From assembly GCA_963775395.1 (NCBI GenBank), contig CAVZIX010000011.1:20042-84041 (forward strand): a DNA stretch of 64,000 nt, read 5' to 3'. The DNA comes from JAIBJN01 sp963775395 (lineage in GTDB: Bacteria > Actinomycetota > Thermoleophilia > Gaiellales > Gaiellaceae). Every line of letters starts with the position of its first letter. Positions within the stretch are counted from its first letter, which is position 1. The translations under genes and the position numbers were made by a program. The notes under the pieces were generated by a model, which was not told the DNA's origin, ran no database searches, and was given only the letters and a program-made list of their open reading frames with translations. Shown here piece by piece: positions 33,581 through 43,513 of the stretch.

Positions 33581-34114
33581 TTAACCCGAAAGGTTCTCGA
33601 CGGCGCGCGGCGACTCGACCGGCGTCTCGCAGAAGGGGCAGATCTGCCAGAGCGGCTCGAGCGGCGCCTTGCAGCGCCGGCAGGAGTCCTTCAGCTTCGT
33701 CGTGCAAACGGGACACGCGAGGAAGTTCGGCTCGATCGCGGCGCGGCAGACGGGGCAGCGCTCCACCGAGTCGAGCCCCTCCTCCATCGCCTTGATCTCG
33801 AGCTCGCGCTCGCGCACGTCCTCGAGGTACTCGGGCGGCCGGAAGAGCATGTAGATCAGCGGGCCGATGAAGGGCGGAAAGATCCCGAGCGCGACGGCCA
33901 TCGCCAGGAGCCACGGATCCTCGATCCGGCGCCGCGCGTCCTTGTACACCCAGTACGCCGACGCCAGCCAGAAGACGACGAGGAAGAAGAGCGTGACGTT
34001 GCGGACGACCAGCCACTCCTCCGAGTCGAAGAAGTCGCCGACGAAATCCAGCGGGTTCCCGTCGTCCTCCGTCGTGGTCGTCGTCTGCGCGAGGAGTGTC
34101 TGCATCTGCGTCAC
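33581..34114 (-). CDS. Membrane protein with C-terminal double zinc ribbon
   Basis: The 177-aa protein has an acidic N-terminus, two membrane helices (VTLFFLVVFWLASAYWVYKD and AVALGIFPPFIGPLIYMLF), a charged linker, and a double zinc ribbon. The ribbon carries four Cys pairs (CPVCR, CPVCTT, CRRCKA, CPFCE). Such DZR proteins in actinobacteria are uncharacterised; a metal-dependent protein contact is likely. The GTG start at 34114 overlaps the previous stop (GTGA), with an ATG three codons later as an alternative. Confidence 0.75.
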   Translation of the reverse strand: MTQMQTLLAQTTTTTEDDGNPLDFVGDFFDSEEWLVVRNVTLFFLVVFWLASAYWVYKDARRRIEDPWLLAMAVALGIFPPFIGPLIYMLFRPPEYLEDVRERELEIKAMEEGLDSVERCPVCRAAIEPNFLACPVCTTKLKDSCRRCKAPLEPLWQICPFCETPVESPRAVENLSG

Positions 34115-34224
34115 AACAGGATCTTGCCAACGAACCACCCTGCGCCAAACGCAATCGCCACGATCGCGAAGAGCACGATCGCCGCGAGGGCGAAGACGCT
34201 CAGCCGCTCGCCGACGCTTGCCAT
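34111..34224 (-). CDS. Very small single-pass membrane protein (37 aa)
   Basis: The ORF reads MASVGERLSVFALAAIVLF, then AIVAIAFGAGWFVGKILL: a short polar head and one membrane helix. Its start overlaps folC by 25 nt and its stop overlaps the zinc-ribbon gene start (GTGA). This double overlap within an operon supports it being real. The function is unknown. Confidence 0.55.
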   Translation of the reverse strand: MASVGERLSVFALAAIVLFAIVAIAFGAGWFVGKILL

Positions 34225-35339
34225 GGTAGACACGAAGGGCGGACGGAGGCGAGATCCATGAGCAGGTAGAGCGATCCGGTGACGAGGACGGCGCCCTCCT
34301 CCCCGGCGATCTCGCGCGCGCGCGCGAGCGCGGACGCCGGCTCTGGCACGACCTCGACGTCGTCGAAGAACTCGCGGCCGAGCGCTGCGAGCTCCACCGC
34401 AGGCACGGAGCGTGGGCTTGACGAGCCGGTCGCCACAAGCCGCCGGCCGAGGGCCGAGAGCGCAGCGAGCATCCCGGCAGCATCCTTGTCTTCGAGGATC
34501 GACACGGCGAGCACCCAGTCTGCCCGCGGCACGCGCGCGAGCAGGTAGCCGATGCCGGCGAGGTTGTGAGCGCCGTCCCACAGCTCGAGCGGCGCCTCCG
34601 CGACGAGCTCCATTCGCCCCGGAACGTGGACGTGCTCGAGTGGCGCGGGATCGACCGTCCGACGGAGGAAGCTCTCCGCCCCGGCGTGGGCGAGCGCGGC
34701 GCTCGAGGCCGACACGACGGTGACCGCCGAGGCCCCGGCGCTCCGAGCCGCCTCCTCCCACTCCGGCTCGCCCAGGACGACGAGCGCGCCAGGTGAGACC
34801 ACGGCGAGCTTCTCCGCGGCGATCGCCTCGCGGGTGGGCCCGAGCACCTCGACGTGCTCGAGGGCGACGTTGGTGAGCACGACGACCTCTGCGCCGAGGA
34901 CGTTCGTCGCGTCGTGACGACCACCGAGACCGGCCTCGACCACGGCGACGTCGACGCCGGCAGCGGCGAACTCGGCGAGTGCCGCGGCGGTCAGCGACTC
35001 GAACTGGGTCGCCCCGACCGCCTCGGCATCGGCCCGCACCCGCCCGAGCACCTTCTCCAGGTCGGCCTCCTCGCCCGCCACGCGAACCCGCTCGGCCCAC
35101 GAGACCACGTGCGGCGAGGTGTAGGCGCCCACCCGAAGTCCTTCGCCCGCCAGCAGCGCCTCAGCCATGCGCGTCGTCGTCGTCTTGCCGTTCGTGCCGA
35201 CGACGTGGATCGCGCGGAGCCCGAGCTGGGGGTTGCCGAGCCGGGCCAGCAGCTCCCGCATCCGTCCGAGCCCGAACTCCTCGGGCCACGGGCTCAGCGA
35301 CTCGAGCCAGGCGAGGTGGATGTCAGCCGCCGAGCGCAT
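34200..35339 (-). CDS. folC: Folylpolyglutamate synthase / dihydrofolate synthase
   Basis: The 379-aa Mur-ligase-family enzyme has P-loop VVGTNGKTTTTRM and YTSPHVVSWAERVRV. GLGGRHDATNVL and ELWDGAHNLAGI mark the folate-binding and Mur-ligase C-terminal parts. It adds glutamate to (dihydro)folate. At 379 aa it is shorter than most FolC (about 420), mainly in the C-terminal domain. The ATG overlaps the valS stop by 17 nt; valS-folC is a widely conserved pair. Confidence 0.93.
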   Translation of the reverse strand: MRSAADIHLAWLESLSPWPEEFGLGRMRELLARLGNPQLGLRAIHVVGTNGKTTTTRMAEALLAGEGLRVGAYTSPHVVSWAERVRVAGEEADLEKVLGRVRADAEAVGATQFESLTAAALAEFAAAGVDVAVVEAGLGGRHDATNVLGAEVVVLTNVALEHVEVLGPTREAIAAEKLAVVSPGALVVLGEPEWEEAARSAGASAVTVVSASSAALAHAGAESFLRRTVDPAPLEHVHVPGRMELVAEAPLELWDGAHNLAGIGYLLARVPRADWVLAVSILEDKDAAGMLAALSALGRRLVATGSSSPRSVPAVELAALGREFFDDVEVVPEPASALARAREIAGEEGAVLVTGSLYLLMDLASVRPSCLPWQASASG

Positions 35340-37740
35340 CGAGCTCGCGCCGGTACCGCTCGAGCTTCTCGCGCTCGCCCTCGACCACGTCTGCCGGGGC
35401 GTTCGCGACGAAGCGCTCGTTGGACAGCATTTTCTCGGAGCGGGCGACCTCCTGCCGGAGCCGAGCGACCTCGTCGTCGCGGCTTCCGTTCACCGGCAGC
35501 TTGTCGGGCTGGACGACGATGTCGAAGACGCGCTTCGCATCGCCCTCGAGGTCGACGACCACGCCGCTCCTCCGCGCGATGGCCGCGGCGTCGCGCACGT
35601 GCTCGAGCGCACCCAGGTCGGCCGCGAAGCGCGCGTCGGGCTCGGGCCAGGGGGCGACCACGAGGCGGCTTTCGCGCGCGGGAAGCTCCGACCAGATCTC
35701 CTCGGTCACGTGCGGCATCACCGGGTGCAGGAGCAACAGAAGCCGCTCGAGCGCCACAAGGGCGGTCGCTGCCGCGTCCGGGTCGTCCTCGTACAGCCGC
35801 GGCTTCGCCGCCTCCGCGTACCAGTCGCAGAAGTCGTCACGTGTGAGGCGGTAGAGGATCTTCACGGCTGCTGCGAAGTCGAACTCGGCCCATGCCGCCT
35901 CGACCTCCGCGCGCGCGGCGTCGAGCCGCGCGAGGATCCAGCGCTCCTCCACCGCATGTGGCCTCGCGTCCGGCTCGACCCCCTCGGTGTTTGCCAGGAT
36001 CAGCCGCGCCACATTCCAGAGCTTGTTCGCAAGCCAGCGGCCCTCCTCGATCATGCCGACGGCGAAGCGAACGTCCTGCGTCGAGGACATCTTCAGAAGG
36101 CCATAGCGCGTCGCATCGGCGCCGTGCTCGGCGATCAGCTCGAGCGGATCGATGCCCGTTCCGAGGCTCTTCGACATCCGCCGGCCGTCGGGCGCGAGGA
36201 CCGTCGAGTGGATGATCACGTCGGTGAAGGGGACGTCCCCGACGAGCTCGAGCCCCGACCAGATCATGCGGTTCACCCAGAGCCTGATGATCTCGCGCGC
36301 GGTCGAGTCGACATCGCCGGGGTAGTAGCGGCGGAGGTCGTCGGTCTCCTCGGGCCAGCCGAGCGTGGCAAACGGCCAGAGCGCGGACGAGAACCAGGTG
36401 TCGAGCACGTCGGGGTCGCGCTCGAGCTCGCCTGAGCCGCACTCGCCGCAGGCCTCCGGCGCCGGCCAGGCGCACGTAGCATGGCCGTCCGGGCAGTACC
36501 AGATGGGCAGCTGGTGGCCCCACCAGAGCTGCCGCGAGATGTTCCAGTCGGGGATCTCCTCGAGCGAGCGGATCGCGAACTGATGCTGCGACTCCGGGTG
36601 GTAGCGGACGCGCCGCTCGCGCAGCGCCTGGAGCGCCGGCTTGCGCGGCTCCTCCATCGCGCACCACCACTGGAGCGAGACGAGCGGCTCGATGCGGGTG
36701 TGACAGCGCTCGCACGTGCCCACGTTGTGGCGGTAGTTCTCCTGCTTCTCGAGCTGGTCGTGCTCGCGAAGCCAGGCGACGACGGCCTTGTCGGCCTCAA
36801 CCTGCTCGAGCCCGGCGAGGTCGCCGGCCTCGGCGTTCATGAGGCCGTCCGGCCCAATGACCGTCAGCGTCGGCAGGTTCTGGCGACGCCCGATCTCGAA
36901 GTCGGTCGGGTCGTGGCCCGGCGTGACCTTGAGCGCGCCGGTTCCGAACTCGGGGTCGACGAGGTCATCGGCGATCACCGGCACGCGCCGCTCGACGTAG
37001 GGGACGACGACCTCTTTGCCGACGGCATCGCGAAAGCGCTCGTCGTCCGGGTGCACCGCCACGGCCACGTCAGCGAGGATCGTGGCCGGCCGCACCGTGG
37101 CCACCGTGATCGACCCGGAGCCGTCCACGAACGGATACAGCGCGTAGGTGAGCCTGTCGTCCATGGGCTCGTGCACGACCTCGAGGTCGGAGATCGCCGT
37201 CTCGTGGAACGGGCACCAGTTGACGATGCGGTTCGCCCGGTAGATCCAGCCGCGCCCCCAGAGATGGACGAAGAAGCGCATGACGGCCTCGATGTAGGCG
37301 TCGTCCATCGTGAAGCGCTCGCGGCTGTAGTCGAGCGAGGCGCCAAGGCGCCGGTACTGGCCCATGATCGTGCGGCCGGTCTCCTCGAGATGGCGCCAGA
37401 CCCGCTCGACGAAGGCCTCGCGGCCGATCTCCTTGCGGGACGTCCCCTCGGCGACGAGCTGCTTCTCGACCACGTTCTGCGTCGAGATCCCGGCGTGGTC
37501 GTAACCCGGCTGCCAGAGCGTGTCGAAGCCGCGCATGCGGTGCCAGCGGATGAGCACGTCCTGGAGCGAGCCGTTGAGCGCGTGCCCCATGTGGAGCGCG
37601 CCCGTCACGTTGGGCGGCGGGACGCAGATGACGAAGGTCTCGTCGCGGCGTGCGCCGGCGCCCGCGCGGTAGTGGCCCTCTTCCTCCCAGAGGCGCTGCC
37701 AGCGCTCCTCGAGGCCCGCGGGAGAGTACGTCTGCTCCAT
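35323..37740 (-). CDS. valS: Valyl-tRNA synthetase
   Basis: The 805-aa class I enzyme has PPPNVTGALHMGHALNGSLQ as its HIGH region, the CP1 editing domain, and GRRMSKSLGTGIDPLEL as KMSKS. An anticodon-binding domain and a short C-terminal coiled coil (EKMLSNERFVANAPADVVEG) follow. It charges tRNA-Val. The length fits the shorter bacterial ValS class. It starts 31 nt after the response regulator stop, too little room for a T-box leader. Confidence 0.97.
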   Translation of the reverse strand: MEQTYSPAGLEERWQRLWEEEGHYRAGAGARRDETFVICVPPPNVTGALHMGHALNGSLQDVLIRWHRMRGFDTLWQPGYDHAGISTQNVVEKQLVAEGTSRKEIGREAFVERVWRHLEETGRTIMGQYRRLGASLDYSRERFTMDDAYIEAVMRFFVHLWGRGWIYRANRIVNWCPFHETAISDLEVVHEPMDDRLTYALYPFVDGSGSITVATVRPATILADVAVAVHPDDERFRDAVGKEVVVPYVERRVPVIADDLVDPEFGTGALKVTPGHDPTDFEIGRRQNLPTLTVIGPDGLMNAEAGDLAGLEQVEADKAVVAWLREHDQLEKQENYRHNVGTCERCHTRIEPLVSLQWWCAMEEPRKPALQALRERRVRYHPESQHQFAIRSLEEIPDWNISRQLWWGHQLPIWYCPDGHATCAWPAPEACGECGSGELERDPDVLDTWFSSALWPFATLGWPEETDDLRRYYPGDVDSTAREIIRLWVNRMIWSGLELVGDVPFTDVIIHSTVLAPDGRRMSKSLGTGIDPLELIAEHGADATRYGLLKMSSTQDVRFAVGMIEEGRWLANKLWNVARLILANTEGVEPDARPHAVEERWILARLDAARAEVEAAWAEFDFAAAVKILYRLTRDDFCDWYAEAAKPRLYEDDPDAAATALVALERLLLLLHPVMPHVTEEIWSELPARESRLVVAPWPEPDARFAADLGALEHVRDAAAIARRSGVVVDLEGDAKRVFDIVVQPDKLPVNGSRDDEVARLRQEVARSEKMLSNERFVANAPADVVEGEREKLERYRRELDALGG

Positions 37741-37771
37741 CGAGACGATTGTACGGCGGTGCCCGCGCCGC

Positions 37772-38140
37772 TCAGCCGAGGGCCGAGCGGATCGCGGCGA
37801 CGAGCTCGTCGTGGTCGAACGGCTTCTGGAACAGGGCGTGAGCGCCGGTCTGCTCCAGCGACTCGCGCTCCAGGGAGAGGTCGCGCGCGGTGATGATGAT
37901 CACCGGGATACCCTCGAGCGCCGGCATCGCCTTCATGCGCTCCATGACGACCCGCCCGTCGCCCGCCGGGAGTCCGAGGTCGAGCAGGATCAGGTCGGGC
38001 TCCTCCTTGCGCGCGGCGTTCACGGCGGCGATCGCGTCACCGGCGAAGACGGCCTCGAAGCCTTCGCTCTTGAGACGGTGGCCGAGGAGACGGCGGATGT
38101 CCTGGTCGTCGTCGACTATCAGGATCTTGGCTTCTGCCAT
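37772..38140 (-). CDS. Single-domain response regulator (CheY-like receiver)
   Basis: The 122-aa receiver has acidic residues in ILIVDDDQDIRRLL, the phospho-acceptor Asp in LILLDLGLPAGDG, Thr in VIIITARD and Lys in FQKPFDHDEL. There is no output domain. It is the first gene of the leftward valS operon and diverges from the TPR/cyclase gene 39 nt away. The TPR/cyclase may be a signalling partner, by context only. The cognate kinase is not in the window. Confidence 0.9.
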   Translation of the reverse strand: MAEAKILIVDDDQDIRRLLGHRLKSEGFEAVFAGDAIAAVNAARKEEPDLILLDLGLPAGDGRVVMERMKAMPALEGIPVIIITARDLSLERESLEQTGAHALFQKPFDHDELVAAIRSALG

Positions 38141-38179
38141 CGTGCTCGGGCAGACTTGTAGCATGGAAGCAGGTCGACG

Positions 38180-40112
38180 GTGAGCCAGATCACCCAGGAT
38201 CCCCTCGCCGCAGGGCGGGACGCGATTCGTCGCCTCGACTGGATCGTGGGCTACGAGCTCCTCCGCACCGCGGACGAGACGATGGAGCTCGAGCCCGAGG
38301 ATCTGATGCTGCTCGGCGAGGCGGCCATGTGGAACGGCCAGATGGAGATGGTGCACCCGTACTTCGAGCGGGCGTACCGCGGCTACCTCCAGCAGGGCAA
38401 CACGCTGCGCGCCGCATACGTGGCGACCTGGATCGCCCACAACCAGAAGAACAACATGCAGGCCTCGGTCGCCAACGGCTGGATGAGCCGCGCGAAACGT
38501 CTGCTGGACCTCGAGGAGGAGGCGCCCGAGCACGGGTACTGGGCGCTCCAGAAGAGCCTCGTCGAGCTCGGCCAGCACAACTTCGCCGAGTCGCTCGCCC
38601 TCGCCAAGCAGGCCGAAGAGCTGGGGCGCCGCTTCGGCGACCGCAATCTCGAGATCCGGGCGCTGCAACGGGAGGGAAACGTCCTCATCGAGCAGGGCGA
38701 GGTCGCCGAAGGGAAGCTCCTCCTCGACGAGGCGAGCGCGGCCGCCCTGGCAGGCGAGCTCGACCCGTTCTCCACGCTCGTCGTCTACTGCAACACGATC
38801 GGCGCCTGCCGCGACGTCGCCGACTTCGAGAGCGCGGGAGAGTGGACCGACCGCGCGAGCGAGTTCTGCGACGCCAACTGCGATGACCGCCTTCCCGGGC
38901 ATGTGCCGGGTGAACCACGCCGAGGTGATGAAGTTCAAGGGCAGGCTGAGCGAGGCGCAGCATCTCGCCGACCGGGCCGGCGAGGAGCTCCGTGCCTGGA
39001 ATCCGCGCATCGCCGGCGCCGCCTTCTACGAGCTCGGTGAGGTCAGGCTCCGGCTCGGCGAGCTCGGTCAGGCCGAGCAGGCCTTCCGCGAAGCCGACGA
39101 ATTCGGAAGGACCCCCGAGCCGGGGCTCTCGCTCCTCCGCCTCGCGCAGGGGAACGCCAAGGGAGCCTTCGCCTCCATTCGGAGGGCGGTCGGGAACGAC
39201 TCGCTCACCCTCCCCACCCAGGCTCGCCTGCTTCCGGCAGCCGTCGAGATCGCCGTCGCGGCCGGCGAGACCGACGAGGCCGCCGGGTACGCCGACCGGC
39301 TCGGCGCCGCTCGCGGACACCTACGACTCGTCCGCGCTCCGCGCGTCAGCGGCGTTTGCGCGCGGCCAGGTCGCGCTGGCCCGCGGGGCCTCCGACGCCG
39401 CCTTCGACGAGTTCCGCCAGGCGCGGATGATCTGGGACTCGACCGGGGCGACGTACGACGTCGCCCGCGCGCGCGAGCAGCTCGGCAAGGCGCTCCGCGC
39501 CGGAGGCGAGGAGGACGCCGCGGTCTGGGAGCTCCAGGCGGCCGCCGCGCGCTTCGAGCGCCTCGGCGCCGCACGCGATGCCGACCGCGTCGCCGAGCTC
39601 CTCATGCGCGACGTCTCGACCGAGGTCCTGAAGACATTCCTCTTCACGGACATCGTCGGCTCGACCGAGCTCGCGAGCGCCGTCGGCTCCGACCGCCACT
39701 GGGTCAACCTCCTCCGCCGCCACGACGATGCGCTCCGCGCGATCTTCGCCGACTTCCAGGGGCAGGTCGTCGACCACACGGGCGACGGGTTCTTTGCCGC
39801 GTTCGAGGAGCCGGCGGATGCCGTCGGCGCCGCGATCGCGATTCAGCGCGCGATCGACCAGGAGTTCGAGTTCGACATCCGCATCGGCGTCCACACGGAC
39901 GGCGCGCTCCAGACGCGGCGAGAACTACCACGGCAAGGGCGTGCACGCGGCTGCGCGGATCGGCGCCGCAGCCGGAGGCCGTGAGGTTCTCGCGAGCGAG
40001 GAGACGATGCAGCAGCCTGTCGCAGTTCGCGACCTCCGAGCACCGGTCGGTGACGCTCAAGGGCTTCAAGGACCCGGTCGCCGTCTGCTCGGTGGCCTGG
40101 CAGCCGGGCTAG
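38180..40112 (+). pseudogene. TPR protein with class III adenylate/guanylate cyclase domain, four frame breaks
   Basis: Joined across frames, the protein is about 640 aa: TPR-like helical repeats (about 1-460), then a class III cyclase domain (TFLFTDIVGSTELASA, VVDHTGDGFFAAFEEP, ENYHGKGVHAAARIGAAAGG). Both metal-binding Asp positions are present. Each break is a shift equal to one extra base, near 38882, 39309, 39917 and 40015. Coding quality is high in every segment, so the breaks are recent or are sequence errors. If intact it would make cAMP or cGMP. The GTG start at 38180 diverges from the response regulator gene. Confidence 0.75.
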
Positions 40113-40189
40113 CGGCTCCGCACTGAACCGTCCGGCGGGTCGGTTGCGAAGGGAGTTCACCCCCACCGCATCGACCTAGGAGGAAGACC

Positions 40190-41038
40190 ATGTCCAAGCT
40201 CACACGTTGGGCGCTCGTCGCCGGCTCGCTCGTCGCGCTCGTCGTCCCACTTGGAGCCGCCGCGGACGGCGGCAGTGACCGGCGAGGAGGCGAACGGCGC
40301 GTCCTCTTCGCAACCGACTCGAACGGCAATCTCCTGCAGTTCGACTCGCGCTCGCCGCGCTCCGTCCGCTCGAAGGCCATCACGGGCCTGCCGGCGGGCG
40401 TCGTGCTCGGCGGTATCGACTTCCGACCCGCCACGGGCGACCTCTACGCGCTCGGAAGCGACAAGGTCGTCTACCGCGTGAACGTGGCGACGGCGATTGC
40501 CGTGGCCGAGGGGCCCGCCTTCGAGGCTGCCCCGGATGCGCTCGTGAGCGGAAACATCGGCTTCGACTTCAACCCGACCGTCGACAAGATCCGGGTGACG
40601 AGCGACGCCGACGACAACATCCGCCTCAATCCGGACGAGGGCAACCTGCTCTCCAAGGACACGAGCCTCACCCCCGCCGACGTCATGGTGGTCGGCTCCG
40701 CGTACACCAACTCGTCCTTCACGGCGTTCGCGACCCGGCCGACCGTGACCGAGCTGTACGCCCTCGACATCGCCCCCAGCAAGGACCGGCTCTGGATCCA
40801 GCGCCCCGCCAACAACGGCACGCTGATCATGCCCGTCTCGCTCGGCTTCAACCTGGGCGCGAACGCCGGCTTCGACATCGCCGGCAGCGACAACGTCGGC
40901 TACGTCGCCGGCACCCAGATGGGCCGGAGCTCCGCCGAGCTCTGGCGCGTCGACCTCGCCACGGGCAAGACGCGGTCGCTCGGCCGCATCGGCAAGGGCG
41001 TGACCATCACCGGCCTCGCCGCCTGGCAGGACCAGTAG
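40190..41038 (+). CDS. Secreted DUF4394 domain protein
   Basis: The 282-aa protein has a Sec signal peptide (MSKLTRWALVAGSLVALVV, cleavage near AAA-DG). The mature part is a DUF4394-type beta-propeller-like domain: GNLLQFDSRSPRSVRSKAIT, IDFRPATGDLYALGS, FDFNPTVDKIRVTSD and ELYALDIAPSKDRLW. The function is unknown; members are often secreted or surface-bound. AGGAGG (40180-40185) precedes the ATG by 4 nt. A 12-bp GC hairpin 10 nt after the stop probably terminates it. Confidence 0.85.
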   Translation: MSKLTRWALVAGSLVALVVPLGAAADGGSDRRGGERRVLFATDSNGNLLQFDSRSPRSVRSKAITGLPAGVVLGGIDFRPATGDLYALGSDKVVYRVNVATAIAVAEGPAFEAAPDALVSGNIGFDFNPTVDKIRVTSDADDNIRLNPDEGNLLSKDTSLTPADVMVVGSAYTNSSFTAFATRPTVTELYALDIAPSKDRLWIQRPANNGTLIMPVSLGFNLGANAGFDIAGSDNVGYVAGTQMGRSSAELWRVDLATGKTRSLGRIGKGVTITGLAAWQDQ

Positions 41039-41048
41039 CACGCCGCAG

Positions 41049-41076
41049 CGGGGTGGGCCCCACCGGGCCCACCCCG
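41049..41076 (+). terminator. GC-rich hairpin after the DUF4394 gene
   Basis: The 12-bp perfect stem CGGGGTGGGCCC / GGGCCCACCCCG has a CACC loop, starting 10 nt after the stop codon. There is no T-run, as is common for actinobacterial terminators. Confidence 0.65.
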
Positions 41077-41089
41077 CCAAAGCTCGGGG

Positions 41090-41260
41090 CTAGGAGGGTT
41101 TGGCGGAATGGTGCTCGTCGCCGGGGTGCGATGGTCGTTCCGAGGCAAGGACGCAGGGAGCGTTCGTATCGAGTGAGATACGGGCGCGACTGAGGACGCA
41201 GTCCTCGGGGCGAGCAGCGCGGCCCGGCGACACACTCACTATTTCGTCAAGCCCTCCTAG
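41090..41260 (+). ncRNA. Candidate structured RNA or MITE-like element with a 24-bp terminal stem
   Basis: The ends CTAGGAGGGTTTGGCG... (41090-41113) and ...CGTCAAGCCCTCCTAG (41237-41260) pair over 24 consecutive positions as + strand RNA, with four G-U wobbles and no mismatch. Read as minus-strand RNA the same four would be A-C mismatches, so the + strand appears to be the functional sense. After a small internal loop, GTCGCCGGG (41117-41125) pairs with CCCGGCGAC (41223-41231). Inside are CGTATC/GATACG (41165-41182) and GAGGAC/GTCCTC (41192-41206) hairpins. No ORF fits. The right arm covers the stop codon of the leftward solute-binding protein. Confidence 0.55.
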
Positions 41261-42195
41261 GGCTCGTCCCAGACGAGGGCGCCGTCCACGACAGCGAGCC
41301 GGCCGTACGCCGTCGTGGTCGTGTGGCCTTCGGCGTCGATCGAGTAGCGGCCGAGGATCGAGTCACGGTCCGTCGTCCCACGTGCCGCGCGGGTCACCGC
41401 TGCGCGGTCGCCGCCTTCGGCCGCGATCGCGTCGAGGACGAGCGCCATCGCCTCGTAGCCGTACAGGGCGAAGGGCGCGCGCTGCGCGACGAAGAAGCGG
41501 GTGCGCTCGCCGGCAGAAGCGTCCATGCCCTGCGCGAGCCACTCCTCGGCGACGCCCTCGGAGCCGAGGAGCCACATGCCCGGGTCGTGTCCGTGCAGGT
41601 CGCGCCAGAGACCGATCGCGCCCGAGCCGGCGACGCCGACGTAGAGCACCGCGTCGGCCTCCCCCACGTCCTCCGCCCACGGCTCGTCGTGGTTCCAGAC
41701 CGGGCGCGTGCGCACCGTCAGCCCTCGCCTTCTCGCCGCCTCGTCGCACATGGCGCCGACCGCGACCCCGTAGTCGGCGTCGTGGTCGTGGACGATCAGC
41801 AGCTCCCGCGCGCCCACTCGCACGAGCCAGGCCGCGATCGCCCTCGCGCCGACCCCGTCGTGCGGCATCAGGCGGACAAGGGTCGGGCCGCGCAGGCCTG
41901 CGAACGTGGCCACCGGCGCCACCTGGAGGAGCCCGGCCTCCCCGAGGATCGGTGCGGTCTCGAGCACCTGTGCCGAGTGGAAGTCGCCGACGTAAGCGAC
42001 CGCCGCGGCATCCGCCACGGCTTGCCGCGCGTTGGCCGCCGCCTGCTCCTCACGGTCCTCGCCGAAGGAGTCGAGCGTAACGAGCTCCACGTCCGCGTAC
42101 GCGCGCTCGAGCGCGAGCTGCGCCCCGCGGAGCACGTCTCGTCCCAGGCGCGCCGCCGGCCCGCTCAACGGCAGGCTGGCGTAGACCCGGTGCAT
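41257..42195 (-). CDS. Solute-binding protein, type 1 periplasmic fold (LivJ-like), without signal peptide
   Basis: The 312-aa protein begins RVYASLPLSGPAARLGRDVLRGAQLALE, the typical start of a mature branched-chain amino acid-type binding protein. VAYVGDFHSAQVLETAPIL, FALYGYEAMALVLDAI and the C-terminal GRYSIDAEGHTTTTAYGRL also fit. There is no signal peptide or lipobox in the annotated frame, so it may be cytoplasmic. No transporter genes are nearby; it follows clpX by 7 nt on the same strand. Its stop codon lies within the terminal stem of the 41.1-kb element. Confidence 0.75.
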   Translation of the reverse strand: MHRVYASLPLSGPAARLGRDVLRGAQLALERAYADVELVTLDSFGEDREEQAAANARQAVADAAAVAYVGDFHSAQVLETAPILGEAGLLQVAPVATFAGLRGPTLVRLMPHDGVGARAIAAWLVRVGARELLIVHDHDADYGVAVGAMCDEAARRRGLTVRTRPVWNHDEPWAEDVGEADAVLYVGVAGSGAIGLWRDLHGHDPGMWLLGSEGVAEEWLAQGMDASAGERTRFFVAQRAPFALYGYEAMALVLDAIAAEGGDRAAVTRAARGTTDRDSILGRYSIDAEGHTTTTAYGRLAVVDGALVWDEP

Positions 42196-42202
42196 GAGAG
42201 CG

Positions 42203-43477
<1,275 letters not shown>

Positions 43478-43513
43478 GTCTCTCTACCTTGTACCTCGAA
43501 ATCGCTCTGCTGA

